A stretch of DNA of 64,000 bases. Source: Petrosia ficiformis. Its lineage: Eukaryota; Porifera; Demospongiae; Haplosclerida; Petrosiidae. Each line of letters opens with the position of its first letter. Position 1 is the stretch's first letter. Both the position numbers and the translations under genes were made by a program. Location of the stretch: the NCBI GenBank assembly GCA_947044365.1, contig OX345639.1, forward strand, positions 7,648,218 to 7,712,217, written 5' to 3'. The notes under the pieces are model-generated. The model searched no databases. It was not told the DNA's origin and saw only the letters and a list, made by a program, of their open reading frames with translations. This document shows positions 26,001 to 37,568 of this stretch, one piece after another.

Positions 26001-26942
26001 TGCCACATATTTTTAATGAACACACAAGGTATCAACAATTATTATACTATAATTATAAATATACATTCTATGTGCAGTAATACTCTGATCATGTCACATG
26101 ACCAATTTGCATTCTTAGAGTCTAAGAATGTACTTTTGCATAAATAAATCACATTTGATATATACACTACCATTGACTCCAATGTCTTTTGACAATACTG
26201 GAACAGTTCTGAACAACCACTCTTGTGACTCATAAAACAGAAATATCCTATTAACTACCACATCTATACTTAGTCAGGCAGAGCCTGACCCTTGTTGGAG
26301 GAGGAGAGTCAGGACCGGAGCATACACGCAAGTTGTTCTATAACTTGTACGGCTTTAGGTGGGGCTGAATTGCGGGCGTGGCTATGAACAAGTCGGTAAT
26401 ATACCAAATACATCTTCACCACTAACAAAACTAGACACAACTTTCCTTTGCTCTTCCTTCAAAACATACCCAAGACTCTCTGCAGCACTTTCAATTAACT
26501 CGTCAGCCATATTTTGATAATAATAGTTGAAATTTTATTATGTGACGTCACTGCAGAAATTTTGCAGCAGGAACAACTCGCGTGTATGCTCTGGTCCTGA
26601 CCCTCCTCCTCCAGCAAGGATCAGGCTCCGCCTGACTAATCTATACTACAGTGTAAATGAAATGCTTATAGAACATAGCTTAACAAAACAAACATGAGCT
26701 TATTTAGTAATTGTAGAACCTCTATTATATAATGCTTCGCTGTAACAAATATATCACCTTGAAAAGAAAGAGTCAGGAGTCCATGTTAAAGTTTCTCTAG
26801 ATGTAGTAAACCTATGGAATTATACATCTATGAAACGAATGAGGAAAGACAGACATTATGCATTTTACCTTACGCCTCCAACATTTAGGATAACAATAGA
26901 CTGTGGCATAGAACGAGTTGGTAAAGTTGCCGAAGAGTCCAT
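2213..26942 (-). CDS. KCTD3/SHKBP1-type BTB-WD40 protein, 19 exons, 784 aa
   Basis: Exons in order: 26869-26942, 26758-26811, 24624-24669, 22257-22330, 22100-22158, 21895-21975, 18018-18077, 17098-17179, 14700-14830, 14526-14573, 14105-14220, 12520-12607, 11810-11926, 10152-10322, 9584-9730, 7880-7976, 5072-5204, 3322-3367, 2213-2943. All have GT/AG borders and compatible phases; the total is 2355 nt. The BTB/T1 domain spans about residues 14-110 ([34 protein letters not shown]), then [13 protein letters not shown]40 repeats to about 540 ([27 protein letters not shown]), then a Ser/Thr-rich tail. KCTD3 is known as an HCN3 channel accessory and SHKBP1 as a CIN85/SH3KBP1 binder; which role applies here cannot be told. 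The gene spans 24.7 kb because its introns are full of repeats. The weakest exon calls are 18018-18077 and 17098-17179. Confidence 0.92.
3690..3895 (+). repeat. Partial copy of the ~430-bp interspersed family A
   Basis: Contains the CATCCCAATGATTGCTTT terminus and the family core (TGGGGACTCTGATCAATAAA, then GGCATGTAAAAGAA) also seen at 18686, 19947 and 24115. The far end of the element is not recognisable. It lies in the intron between the last-but-two and last-but-one coding exons of the KCTD3-like gene. Confidence 0.55.
4170..4515 (+). repeat. Interspersed repeat related to 22855-23330
   Basis: Two stretches match the other copy: GCTTTTTCGGTTTTGATATC with the following TTTTTTATTATTCTT, and the GTTTTCTACTTTAACAATGA segment near 4440. 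Spacing between the two stretches is similar in both copies, so this looks like an old dispersed element in an intron. Confidence 0.5.
4536..4612. repeat. Hairpin with GC-rich centre
   Basis: Arms TATCAGATTTACAATCACC (about 4537-4557) and its imperfect complement (about 4587-4611) flank a GC-rich centre, CGAGCACGAGGGCCATAGG, that is itself partly palindromic. Confidence 0.6.
4755..4912. repeat. Long inverted repeat, arms of about 76 bp
   Basis: The sequence TATATAGCATGCTAATAGG at the left end and everything following it to the centre near 4834 is mirrored by the right half, with smaller hairpins nested in each arm (CCTATATAC / TATAGGACC). It is a near-perfect foldback of about 158 bp, a typical MITE-like structure. 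No target duplication could be fixed with confidence because the flanks are AT-rich. Confidence 0.7.
5480..6075. repeat. Minisatellite, ~77-bp unit, about 8 copies
   Basis: The phrase ACACACTAAGTG recurs about every 65-77 bases. Each full unit also holds CACATGTGTATACACATATG, itself palindromic, and GTACATCAATCAC. Shorter units lack part of the palindromic segment. It sits in the intron between the 5072 and 7880 exons of the KCTD3-like gene. Confidence 0.85.
6800..7310. repeat. CCAT/CTAT-type simple repeat array
   Basis: Degenerate array of ATCC, ATCT and ATGT words (for example TCCATCTATTTATCCATG). It yields long spurious open frames rich in Tyr, Pro, Ser and Ile, which I do not treat as genes. 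Confidence 0.85.
7985..9515. repeat. Minisatellite with 21- and 51-bp units filling an intron
   Basis: From about 7985 to 8940 the units are roughly 51 bp (AATGAACAAGTTGAGAAACA plus ATGGACTAACATGAAGGGAC) with occasional 21-bp insertions; from 8940 to 9515 they are 21 bp (ACTAAAATGGAGAAACAATG type). Unit lengths divisible by three leave all frames open for long distances, so frames of over 400 codons exist. The array occupies almost the entire intron between the 9584-9730 and 7880-7976 exons. Confidence 0.9.
9955..10130. repeat. CA-rich microsatellite
   Basis: Imperfect runs of ACAC and AGACACA words immediately downstream of the 10152-10322 exon on the gene's strand. Confidence 0.8.
10870..10985. 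repeat. AT-rich dinucleotide repeat
   Basis: TATA/TGTA/CATA runs with a pure (AT)n core near 10935-10950, in an intron of the KCTD3-like gene. Confidence 0.8.
11228..11530. repeat. 40-bp tandem repeat, about 7.5 copies
   Basis: TATTCTACTTGTAG recurs at 11228, 11268, 11308, 11348, 11388, 11428, 11468 and 11508, exactly 40 bases apart, with only a few substitutions between units. Such regularity suggests recent expansion. Confidence 0.92.
11935..12270. repeat. Purine-rich (GA)n-like tract
   Basis: The plus strand is almost purely A/G (GAGAGG, GAAAAAG, GAGACAG words) just upstream of the 11810-11926 exon, so the pre-mRNA has a long polypyrimidine tract before that acceptor. Confidence 0.75.
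12650..12935 (+). repeat. Dispersed repeat with a relative at 25640-25835
   Basis: The segment TTCTTTGTTAATAGGCTCAA and the following ATTCCCAAAGGCACACA and CCATGCTTCAAAAC phrases reappear in the same order at 25733-25815. The rest has diverged. The 90-codon frame that covers it resembles no protein I know. Confidence 0.5.
13257..13682 (+). mobile_element. 426-bp TIR element (TA target) carrying a HIRAN-like coding fragment
   Basis: Terminal inverted repeats begin CTGTATAGTGGGAAATTTTC on the left and CTGTATAGAGGAAATTTTCG on the right (read inwards), flanked on both sides by TA (13255-13256, 13683-13684). TA duplication and length fit a Tc1/mariner-type MITE. Inside, an ATG at 13394 opens a 67-codon frame. 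Confidence 0.8.
13394..13597 (+). pseudogene. Truncated HIRAN-like coding fragment inside the TIR element
   Basis: The frame starts [20 protein letters not shown] and continues with a REC-GN-ED-AV pattern, reminiscent of the REP-N-D-AV signature of HIRAN-type domains. It ends after 67 codons, before a full domain. It is either a captured host exon or the surviving 5' end of the parent element's own gene. The assignment rests on memory of the motif, not on a search. Confidence 0.45.
13870..13965. repeat. Short tandem repeat, about 3 copies of ~38 bp
   Basis: TAGTATATCATGTTTGGATA and the following ACTAAAATATATT occur three times in a row with minor changes. Confidence 0.75.
14280..14530. repeat. 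CACAT/ACATGTA-rich low-complexity tract
   Basis: Alternating ACACA, CATGTA and TACATG words right after the 14526-14573 exon on the gene's strand. The frames through it are artefacts of composition. Confidence 0.7.
14905..15932. other. Intronic sequence with no recognised feature
   Basis: Part of the intron between the 17098 and 14700 exons. I see no long repeats, open frames or RNA genes; composition is AT-rich and unremarkable. Confidence 0.5.
15933..16332. mobile_element. 400-bp inverted-repeat element flanked by AGATTTG
   Basis: Left end TAGTCTCGTACCAAGGCTCT and right end (inward) CCTAGCCTCATAACAAGGCT share CAAGGCTCTTTAAGAT and, further in, GCCTGGATTCAA-TGTTTGC. AGATTTG lies directly outside both ends (15926-15932, 16333-16339), consistent with a 7-bp target duplication. 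The right arm has an extra ~35 bases. Superfamily not assigned; a hAT-like (usually 8 bp) origin is possible. Confidence 0.65.
16480..17090. other. Intronic sequence with no recognised feature
   Basis: Lies just downstream of the 17098-17179 exon. No repeat or coding pattern was found apart from short composition-driven frames. Confidence 0.45.
18510..18582 (+). tRNA. tRNA-like sequence, probably the head of a tRNA-derived SINE
   Basis: The 73 bases fold as a cloverleaf: acceptor GCCTTGG / CTAAGGC (with one G-U), D-stem GCTC/GAGC, anticodon stem TCTGT/ACAGA, T-stem GTGGG/CTCAC, T-loop TTCGAAT, discriminator A. A-box TAGCTCAGTTGG and B-box GGTTCGAATCT are present. The anticodon loop CCGGAGT would place GGA (Ser) at 34-36, but it has C instead of U at 33 and a short variable loop, unlike tRNA-Ser. 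A (CTTT)n run begins at 18617, 34 bases downstream. I favour a decayed tRNA-derived SINE over a working gene. Confidence 0.5.
18686..19090 (+). repeat. Family A interspersed repeat, copy at 18.7 kb
   Basis: Starts with TTTTTATGGCCTGCAGGG and ends in ACCACAAAGCAATTATG, as the copies at 19947 and 24115 do. The middle holds the family core TGCTCGGTCAATTAATGG. The ends are short inverted repeats, so this is probably a MITE. It lies in the intron between the 21895 and 18018 exons. Confidence 0.65.
19450..19930 (+). mobile_element. GC-richer transposon-like fragment with a short truncated ORF
   Basis: Begins TAACCCGAGCGAGTAGGCGG, has several CpG-rich stretches unlike its AT-rich surroundings, and includes a 28-codon frame from 19810 starting [14 protein letters not shown] that stops at 19896. 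Composition and the abrupt edges suggest an inserted element carrying the beginning of a gene. I cannot name the family. Confidence 0.45.
19947..20385 (+). repeat. Family A interspersed repeat, copy at 20 kb
   Basis: Left end TTTTTATGGCCCTATAATTG, right end CACAAAGCAGTCATAGGGA, core GGCTCGGTCAATTAATGGGC. It contains a pure (TA)n run at about 19992-20042. Same orientation and order of blocks as the copies at 18686 and 24115. Confidence 0.7.
20614..20740 (+). mobile_element. Fragment of a TA-flanked CAGT-terminus element
   Basis: TACAGTGAAACCCCACTATT followed by GAGGACATCC resembles the end of pogo/Tc1-type elements. The opposite end was not found, so this is at most a fragment. Confidence 0.3.
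20880..21480. other. Unrecognised sequence with a 103-codon frame
   Basis: A plus-strand frame runs 20893-21204, but it matches no family I recognise and has no splice-site or composition support. The block from 20990 to 21400 is slightly richer in GC than its surroundings and may be another inserted element. Confidence 0.25.
22545..22925. repeat. Inverted repeat with ~135-bp arms next to a family A end
   Basis: Left arm about 22605-22738, right arm about 22780-22925, loop about 45 bases. Paired landmarks include CCACTTCCATATAACCCTAC on the left and GTAGGGTTATATGGAAGTGG on the right. The arms differ at a handful of positions. A family A-like terminus (AGGGTCATCCCTATGATTTC) lies just before the left arm at 22557. 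Confidence 0.75.
22855..23400 (+). repeat. Dispersed repeat related to 4170-4515
   Basis: Shares GCTTTTTGGGTTTGGACGTC, TTTTTTATTATTCTTG and TCTCTACCTTAACGACAATC blocks with the copy at 4.2 kb. Its first 70 bases are also the right arm of the inverted repeat at 22.6-22.9 kb. Confidence 0.5.
23535..23650. repeat. Foldback with GC-rich palindromic core
   Basis: Outer arms GGTGTGTATCAACAATATCA and GATATTGCTGATGCACACC enclose GATAGCAGCCC / GGGCTGCTATC around the centre GAGGGGAAGCCGAG. The whole is about 110 bp and is preceded by a (TA)n run at 23490. Confidence 0.75.
24115..24545 (+). repeat. Family A interspersed repeat, best-preserved copy
   Basis: Left CATCCCTATGATTGCTTTCC and right (inward) CATCCCTATGATTGCTTTGT are inverted repeats; the core is GAGGCTCGGTCAAGTAATGG. 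This copy defines the ends of the family best. It is about 430 bp long and lies in the intron between the 24624 and 22257 exons. Confidence 0.7.
24992..25602. mobile_element. 611-bp TIR element with ~11-bp target duplication (MULE-like)
   Basis: Inverted ends AGAGTATGTAATAAGAGAG and (right, inward) AGAGTATATAATAATAGAA continue to GCACAACCCTGCGAAAAGTA on both sides, though the right arm has a 12-base insertion. TGTATGTATCA lies directly outside each end (24981-24991, 25603-25613); the exact length is ambiguous between 9 and 11. That range is typical of Mutator-like elements. The interior has an acidic coding-like stretch (25143-25254, with [17 protein letters not shown]) but no intact gene. 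Confidence 0.8.
25640..25835 (+). repeat. Relative of the dispersed repeat at 12650
   Basis: Shares AACTCTTTGTTAATTGGCTC, CCCAATGGCACACAC and CCCATACTTCAAATG with the 12.8-kb copy in the same order. Confidence 0.45.
26271..26638. mobile_element. 368-bp TIR element with 9-bp target duplication carrying a RecQ-like fragment
   Basis: Perfect 9-bp duplication ATCTATACT at 26262-26270 and 26639-26647. The inverted repeats are about 67 bp with about six mismatches, starting TAGTCAGGCAGAGCCTGACC on the left and TAGTCAGGCGGAGCCTGATC on the right (inward). The size of the duplication and long TIRs fit a Mutator-like non-autonomous element. It lies in the second coding intron of the KCTD3-like gene. 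Confidence 0.88.
26388..26510 (-). pseudogene. RecQ/DEAD-like helicase N-terminal fragment
   Basis: On the minus strand an ATG at 26510 opens a 40-codon frame, [20 protein letters not shown], then [17 protein letters not shown], which is the pattern of the region leading into the Walker A motif of RecQ-like helicases (Q, GxDVxxxLPT-GxGKS). It is cut right after LPT and reaches a stop three codons later, so the ATP-binding loop is missing. Non-functional as a helicase. Confidence 0.6.
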
Positions 26943-27235
26943 TTGTTACAAGCCAAAAAATTTTGAGTGGGGCTTTTATCAGAAACAGATTCAGTTCTAT
27001 TTTTAGTTATATACTTGATGACAATCATTTAGTTTCTATTAATAAAATTAGTTCTATTTTTAGTTACACGATGACAAATCATTTATAAAAATTAATTAAG
27101 AACAATAATTTGAAGAATGAAGTCAAACAAATCGAAAATCATACACAAAATTAATAATTTGCACTAAAAAAAAATTAATCCAACAATTTACAGTATTGTG
27201 AGAAGAATAAACAATTATTAATGCAACAATCATCA
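26943..27235. other. Interval between WDR20-like stop and KCTD3-like start
   Basis: About 290 AT-rich bases hold the WDR20-like 3' end and the KCTD3-like 5' leader. TTAGTTCTATTTTTAGTTA-type sequence is repeated near 27000 and 27050. No clear promoter element. Confidence 0.4.
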
Positions 27236-30200
27236 TCATACTGATGTATGTTTAGTGTCTGAACTCCCTGGTCTAGGACTATTGAGCTAAGTGAAAGAAG
27301 AGAAAGAGAGACAGAGACACAAACACAAATATTCACAGAGACACAGAGGGATATAGAGACAGACAAACAGAGGCAAATACTATAAAGACTCAACAAAATA
27401 TGGCTCTCATACAATAGCACACTTTTATATACATGTATCTACTTACCCCAGGATTAGTAACAATATCATCCTTATCACCAAAACCAGGTCGACACCAAAC
27501 ATGTATATATCCATCCTGAGTAGCAGTTAATAAACACTCTTCCCTAAACACAATATCAGTGAGTCTCTCCTGCCATATCTTCTTACAGACTAATGGCTCT
27601 ATTAAGTTTACGTTTATCATGTCAGGAGCTATGTCATCACTTTGACACGTCTCAAAGGGACTTACATAACGACGTGCTGAGGATAGTCCACTATGACCAC
27701 CTATCAGATTTTTTACTTTCTTTTTAACTACTGATCTCACAGAATTTTTAGAATGCTTGTCACCACTTTCTGATTTATCTTTCTTGAGTTTTTTATCTTT
27801 TCCCTTTGATTTTGCACCTATCAAAGATGATTCTGTTCCTCCATCAAATAATGCTTCCATTGAAGAGTCAGTAGGACTCTGCAACTCAACATCTTTTCTT
27901 TCTTCACTCTTCACTTCTTCGTTGCTTTTTTTCTTCTTCTTGGACTTTTTCGATTTGCTTTCTTTCTCTTCAGATTTTTTGCTGAAATTACTACCTATAC
28001 TTGCATCAGGATTGGTCAAAGAGTCTTCTACGTTTATATCTTCATCAATTTCGTCTGTGCTCTCTCTGTTGGAAGAGATTCCACTCACACTTTCTGTTTG
28101 GTTTGATTCATGTACTTCTTTTTTCTCAGATTCTACTGCTCTCTGAGATCCTGGTAGGTCCTCATCAGTTTGCATCAAACTGTTTGGTCTTGGGACAAGT
28201 CGGGATCGACTCCGCACATGAAGCCTTCTCACTACAGCTATATTACTACCTGATAATTCCCAGAAACAAAGCATACCATCCTGACCAACAGAACCTAACC
28301 GGTAATACCTGTTTTCTTCAGGAAAAAATCGACTACTTCGTTGAGACTTCAGCTCAGGTATAGAGACAGATTCCAGATCTGTAGCAGATGGCAAACTGCT
28401 TTGTAGCTGATCCGTGGAAGATGTGTAAGGATCAAAAGCTACAGCATTCACATACGATTTATGACCCTCCCCTCGTGTTACAACCTTTTTCTCTTCAAAT
28501 GACCATACACTAATAAAGTCATCTTCTCCACCAGTCACAACATATTTGCCATCAGGACTCCAACAAACGCATAGGAATCCACCATAATAGCTACGCATAC
28601 GACCATAAAACTCTTGAGTTGCAAAATTATATATTCTAAGAAACCCATCTTGATTTGCTACAGCTAAATGATCTGTGTCGGGTGAAAAATCAAAGTGTTG
28701 CACAGCCCCATGCCCAATGGCCCATCGATATATCAGAGGAAATCTATTCTTAGGTTTACAAATTTGAATGATAGTGTCTGTAATTCGCTTATGTATGTGA
28801 TAGCTTGGCATATTGGATGATTTGTACGGATACTCAGTTGTCCATATATATAAATGACCACTTCTATGTGATGACACAAACTGTGTCTCTGATCCTGGTA
28901 CCCATCTCACACAAGTTACGTCTGTGGCATCTATATAATGCTGAGAGAAGTAGTGAAAGAAGGTATAATAATAATCCTATTATGAGGTTATAATATGGTA
29001 GTAGAATTCATATTTTAAAAATAATCATTAATTTTCTTTGCTACTTTGTATACGAATTTAGTAGCAACTAAAGTCTTATCATATTCCCATTGACTTCAAA
29101 TTAGGATGTTATATCACACTGTACGTTTGTAACTCAATAACAAAACAATGGATTGAAATTTTACAAACACAAAACAATGGGAAGGATGATTAGTATGAAA
29201 ACAGTGAAGTTAAAATGATTGTTAGTCTTTCCAAACTAAAGTTATGAATATTTTCAGCGGTAAAGGTGAATGTGAATGACTTTGACCATTGTTTTGTAAA
29301 TGTACAAGTGAGCAGTGATCTGTTGAGAATAATGACCATTCTATATAGAACATTGATTTCTACTACATTTCACATGTGCTTTTACAAATGGAACATGTAA
29401 TATTATGATAGATAGTTACTATAATCAACAACAGAGACCAAATGAAAGACTGACATTGTTTGAACTTTCCACAAACACAAATAGACAGACAGATGAATAA
29501 CAGATAGATAGATAATAAAATGATACCACAGATGAATAATTATATAGATGAGTAGTGTATATATAAGAGTTCTCCAGTTCGTTTTGAAGGGTACCATACC
29601 CTTTCCATGCACCCTTTGTTATTCACTGAAATTCAAGACGTACCATTCTGTTACAAAAGTCAAAGGACATTTAAGTTGACATAAATTTTTTTTTGTGATC
29701 AAAATGCAAAGAGGTGCATGCACATGTGTTTTTGGGTGTGGCAGAAGTCATGGAATCTAATAATTATTACTAAACATTCTGGAGAGAACAATGATGTAGA
29801 TAAAAATGAATAGATAGATAAATGGTGGATAGATAGATACATGATGGATAGATAGATACATAATGGATAGATAGATACATGATAGATAGATAGATACATG
29901 ATGGATAGATAGATACATGATGGATAGATAGATACATGATGGATAGATAGATAAATGGTGGATAGATAGATACATGATAGATAGATAGATACATACATAA
30001 GAAGATAGACAATCAGTATAAAGGAGAACAACTTACATCTGCATTATATACGGCAATACAAGATTTTGTTATTGGATTAAAGTGTTGTAATGGTCCACCA
30101 TTAAATCCTACTATAAGATCAAGTTGTTCGGTACTTCTTGTACATTTGTTGACATCATGAACTAAAGGATATGAAGTTCTGTACGAGTGTTTGTCCACTG

Positions 30201-31332
30201 TACTCAACAGATCTGGGGGCTGTAGGATTGAGAAGACAAAATTTACACAGCTTTCTTTATATAGTACAAGGGGTAAGATTACTTTCTAATTATAGATTTT
30301 TTAATTATGCTTGTGTCAAGGACGGCACACCCTTGTAGAAAGTGCAAGTGACAGCCATTGTAGCAGAAAGAACCATTAAAAGTGAAAAAGTGATAAAAAG
30401 AAATAACTGTATATAACACTGGAAATTTTAATTAATTATATTTCTAGATTGTTAATTATTTAAAATTTCCCAAAAAGGGCAATTGGTTATTAATGTTCTG
30501 TGGTTTCCATAGAAACAAACTGGTTTATCATCTAGTTCGTACCCACCCACTCACTAATTATATATCCACATTAACTTATACACACACATGCCAGAAGTGT
30601 GCAGGTAGTAAATACATGCAAGTGTGACTCGATCCTGGATAGAGAAAATATGTATAATAAATTTTACTAGTCTAAACAACATGAAGACTTCACATACTAG
30701 GAACCCAAAACTTTGACTATTAATTTAGCAATTAATAGTTCAGGGTTCAGACTAAAACTTTATATACTTATATATCACTATAATTTTAATAATAATAAAA
30801 AAAGTAAATAACTATAAAGAAAAAGAAAATTAGTCCAGGTATGCTAAATGTTTAGTGAAAAATTAGGAAGTTACCAGAAATAGGATACACATACACAATG
30901 CAATAATGATTAGACACTGTCATAGGCGTTACCAGTATAGAAAAAAAAGGATATTGATACAGTACACCGTATAACACAAAATATTTTGCTTGGGAGTTAA
31001 TTTTTGTACGATGATCAATACATGAAAATTAAATTAGTGCCCAACATCTAATAGTATATAACCATTTTCATTACCTCCGCTATTCCACCAAAAGGATAAC
31101 ACAGTAACTCTCTCCCTGAGTTGAATATTATCCACTCAGACAACCCCTGCATATCTTTCACTGAAACCACACTGATGTGTGTATTGGACAAATCTCTTCC
31201 TAACAGAGGCTGACCACGAGGTTTACTGTAACGATGTGATTTGAGGTTATTGTAAACTCCCTCTTTAGTTTTGAACTGAAGGCGAATGTCAGAAGGTGTT
31301 GTGATAGTGCCCTGAGCTCTGGCTGTTGCCAT
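27236..31332 (-). CDS. WDR20: WDR20-type WD40 protein, 4 exons, 661 aa
   Basis: Exons 31075-31332, 30037-30219, 27447-28940 and 27236-27286 all join in phase 0 with GT-AG borders. The start at 31332 opens MATARAQG; a second in-frame ATG lies three codons earlier. Key stretches: DVTCVRWVPGSETQFVSSHR, FSPDTDHLAVANQDGFLRIY, SYYGGFLCVCWSPDGKYVV with TGGEDDFISVWSF (about 265-305), GHKSYVNAVAFDPYT, FGSVGQ-like RLGSVGQDGMLCFWEL, a low-complexity Lys/Ser/Glu region about 440-570, then EPLVCKKIWQERLTDIVF and CRPGFG near the C-terminus. In vertebrates WDR20 binds UAF1-USP12/USP46 and stimulates deubiquitination; DMWD is the close paralogue. The Lys-rich insert has no obvious counterpart in my memory of the human protein. 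Confidence 0.93.
29805..30000. repeat. TAGA/TGATGGATAGATAGATACA tandem repeat
   Basis: About ten units of roughly 20 bases (GGATAGATAGATACATGAT) in the intron between WDR20-like exons 2 and 3. The minus-strand frames through it are compositional. Confidence 0.88.
30220..31074. other. First intron of the WDR20-like gene, no features
   Basis: AT-rich; I found no repeat of note, no coding exon and no RNA gene in these 855 bases. Confidence 0.5.
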
Positions 31333-31500
31333 CTGGAACAAGAGACCCTTAACCCTGTTTATTATGGGTGTGGATATAATTATTAATTACGTACACAATG
31401 GGTGTAGCCAGCTAGCTAGCTAGCCAGGTACGTCATGATCAGTGATCACATGCGTGATATCATATCAAGACGATTGATTTGTGATCTAACCACGAGGTTG

Positions 31501-35424
<3,924 letters not shown>

Positions 35425-35582
35425 ATTGTATCAAAATTTAAACAGTTGCTACTTTGTTCATTATTGTCTCCTGTAATTAATTAATTATAATTATTTTGCA
35501 CATTAACCCTTAAGAAAAACATAAACACCTGAACAGGGTAGTGATGGGGGTGGTGCAGTCCCCTCGCACTTACGGGTTTCGG
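35425..35582. other. HSP90 3' flank
   Basis: TTAATTAATTATAATTATTT-type sequence follows the stop. No canonical AATAAA is seen before the putative transposon edge at 35583. Confidence 0.4.
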
Positions 35583-36003
35583 TGTCACGAAAATTGTGGT
35601 CTTTCCAAATTGAAATTTATTATCTCTGATATAACGGTCCTCTTTGAAAATATTGTTCCCCCCGTTTCACTCAAGCTAATGCGGAACGGAAAGATAAGTT
35701 TAACGTATCAGTACACTAGTATAATTATTATTGCACATAAAAATATATGCTTGTGTGGTCATCAAACAGTGATATCTCCAATACTCATGCATTAATTTTC
35801 CCAACAGTCACAAAATAATAATATTACATAAAATAATAATTCAATGTTCTAAATCACAAATTTCTAATTTCCAAATAAATAAAGAATCCAAATTAACTAA
35901 TTTTGCAAATAAACAGAGATTCCATCATGAAATTCCTCTTCGTTTAATTAACATCTGTATAAAAACCTGAAAATACACCATACAGTAATTAAGATATACA
36001 TGG

Positions 36004-37058
36004 TTAATATCGCATGTGCATACCTCAGGAAATAGGATGTTCACAACTAATCCAAAGACATTTTCACATTCTCTTTGTTGTTCATCTTCCACCAAAGAAC
36101 TGAAGTAACAATTATAATTACCTCAAAATTCAAATCTTCATCATGTATGATACACTCCATGAACTATTATTTATTAGATGTTTCATATATATTATGTGGA
36201 CTATTAATTATGATTGATGTAAAACATACCTTGCAAGTAAAAACACCACAATCATTACCATTATTTTGTAGTGGCACATTCTAAACATAACAATCATGTT
36301 AGAAATTATATATTTAGAATGTTATAAAAAGAACAGATGTATATATATGGATTAACCTTGTTAATAAAGTTATATGTAAGTAGGTCTGGCAGTAAATGTG
36401 AAAGTTTCCTGAAACAGCATAAAATTAATAATAAAGATTTGAGGAGATAAAAGTATGATTTCATACATGACAAACTGCATCATAGTAGCTGCCAAATGAA
36501 TCATGCACACATACAGATTTTTGAAAGGGATAAATAGCCTAAAAATTTTATTGCATTGATAACTATTATTAAGACAGAAATGAACTATTGAGCATACACA
36601 TAGGCACCAATGGCTGATGAGACAGCAAGGGAAGAGTGTATCAAAATTGCTACCTAATCCTTCCTAAAAGAAAATATTTAGTTACAGAACTAAACAATTA
36701 TGAATTTGATATACCTTGAAGTACTTGTCAATGTTGTCAAACTTGTTTGACATCAAATTCACAAAAACATAAGAAGGTACGATCTCCATTAGCTGATCAT
36801 TTCAACAAAAGAATCAAGTTTTCAAAATTCATCATCGCATGTTTATTTGATTACCTACCAAAGTTTCTTTACTAAGAACCTTTGCAGCATAGTTCACAAC
36901 CTGCAGAAGAATAGTAGAGTGAGCTATACTCAGTTACAATAATATTTATACAAACCTTGTCATTGAGCCATTCACCAATCCAAATACAGTTTAGATCACT
37001 GTAAGTTAGTTCGTGCCCATCGAGTTTGAAAAGAACAGCATCATTCTTACCACCAACT
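36004..37058 (-). pseudogene. Ulp1/SENP-type cysteine protease, multi-exon
   Basis: Short exons can be chained on the minus strand: KVGGKNDAVLFKLDGHELTY with IGEWLNDK (36955-37058), VVNYAAKVLSKETL (36861-36902), LMEIVPSYVFVNLMSNKFDN (about 36718-36794), a catalytic His in ISHWCLCA, VHDSFGSYYDAVCH holding the Asp-equivalent (about 36471), and PLQNNGNDCGVFTCK with the Gln and nucleophile Cys (36234-36284). All three catalytic positions of the C48 family are present. The join before the exon at about 36366-36417 is out of phase in my reading and the last exon is ambiguous, so an inactivating indel is likely. C48 enzymes cleave SUMO-like tags; versions occur in several DNA transposons. Confidence 0.65.
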
Positions 37059-37266
37059 TTGAATGAACATTCGAAAATATCAGCACAATTATATATAATA
37101 ATAATTATTTCACCTTTATTGGAGACTGATGGAGAAAAAAATTAGTAATGAATATAATACAAGGATGTATACCTTCCTCTTAATTTAATCCATCATTTTT
37201 GAATGAAGTGGAAACTTCTCTGCCATCACGGTCCTTGTCGACTGAATTTCATATAGGTACACAATA

Positions 37267-37447
37267 TCAAATAAAAATTTATAAGCATTTTACCTTTTAT
37301 TATTTTACATCTCCTTTTGATGCAGCACTGCTTAAGCTTGTCTGGTCCTCCAAATTTTCTTGAAAACCTACAAACGCCACAATCCTCAGCTGAGCACTGC
37401 TGACATTCACCACAACGTCGTTTTTTTCTATTATCACTCAATTTATC
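37267..37447 (-). pseudogene. CXXC-type zinc finger exon
   Basis: An exon bounded by TTAG and GTAAAA encodes DKLSDNRKKRRCGECQQCSA, then EDCGVCRF, KFGGPDKLKQCC and KRRC, the usual CGxCxxC...CGxC...KFGG...C layout of the CpG-binding CXXC domain. One expected cysteine (after CRF) reads Ser. The next exon (VDKDRDGREV) soon meets a stop in this frame, so whether it fuses to the Ulp1 exons is unclear. Confidence 0.6.
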
Positions 37448-37568
37448 TAATGTATAAAAATAATTGGTATAATTATAATAAATTAATAATGTGTATTATG
37501 AGCCATACATTTTTATACGTGGAGCGTACGTTTTGCAACAGAGTCTTTACTAACTGAGACTGGGATAA

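Noticed and set aside
35541..35795. 84-codon frame downstream of HSP90
   Set aside because: Crosses the putative left terminus of the Ginger-like remnant and matches nothing I recognise.
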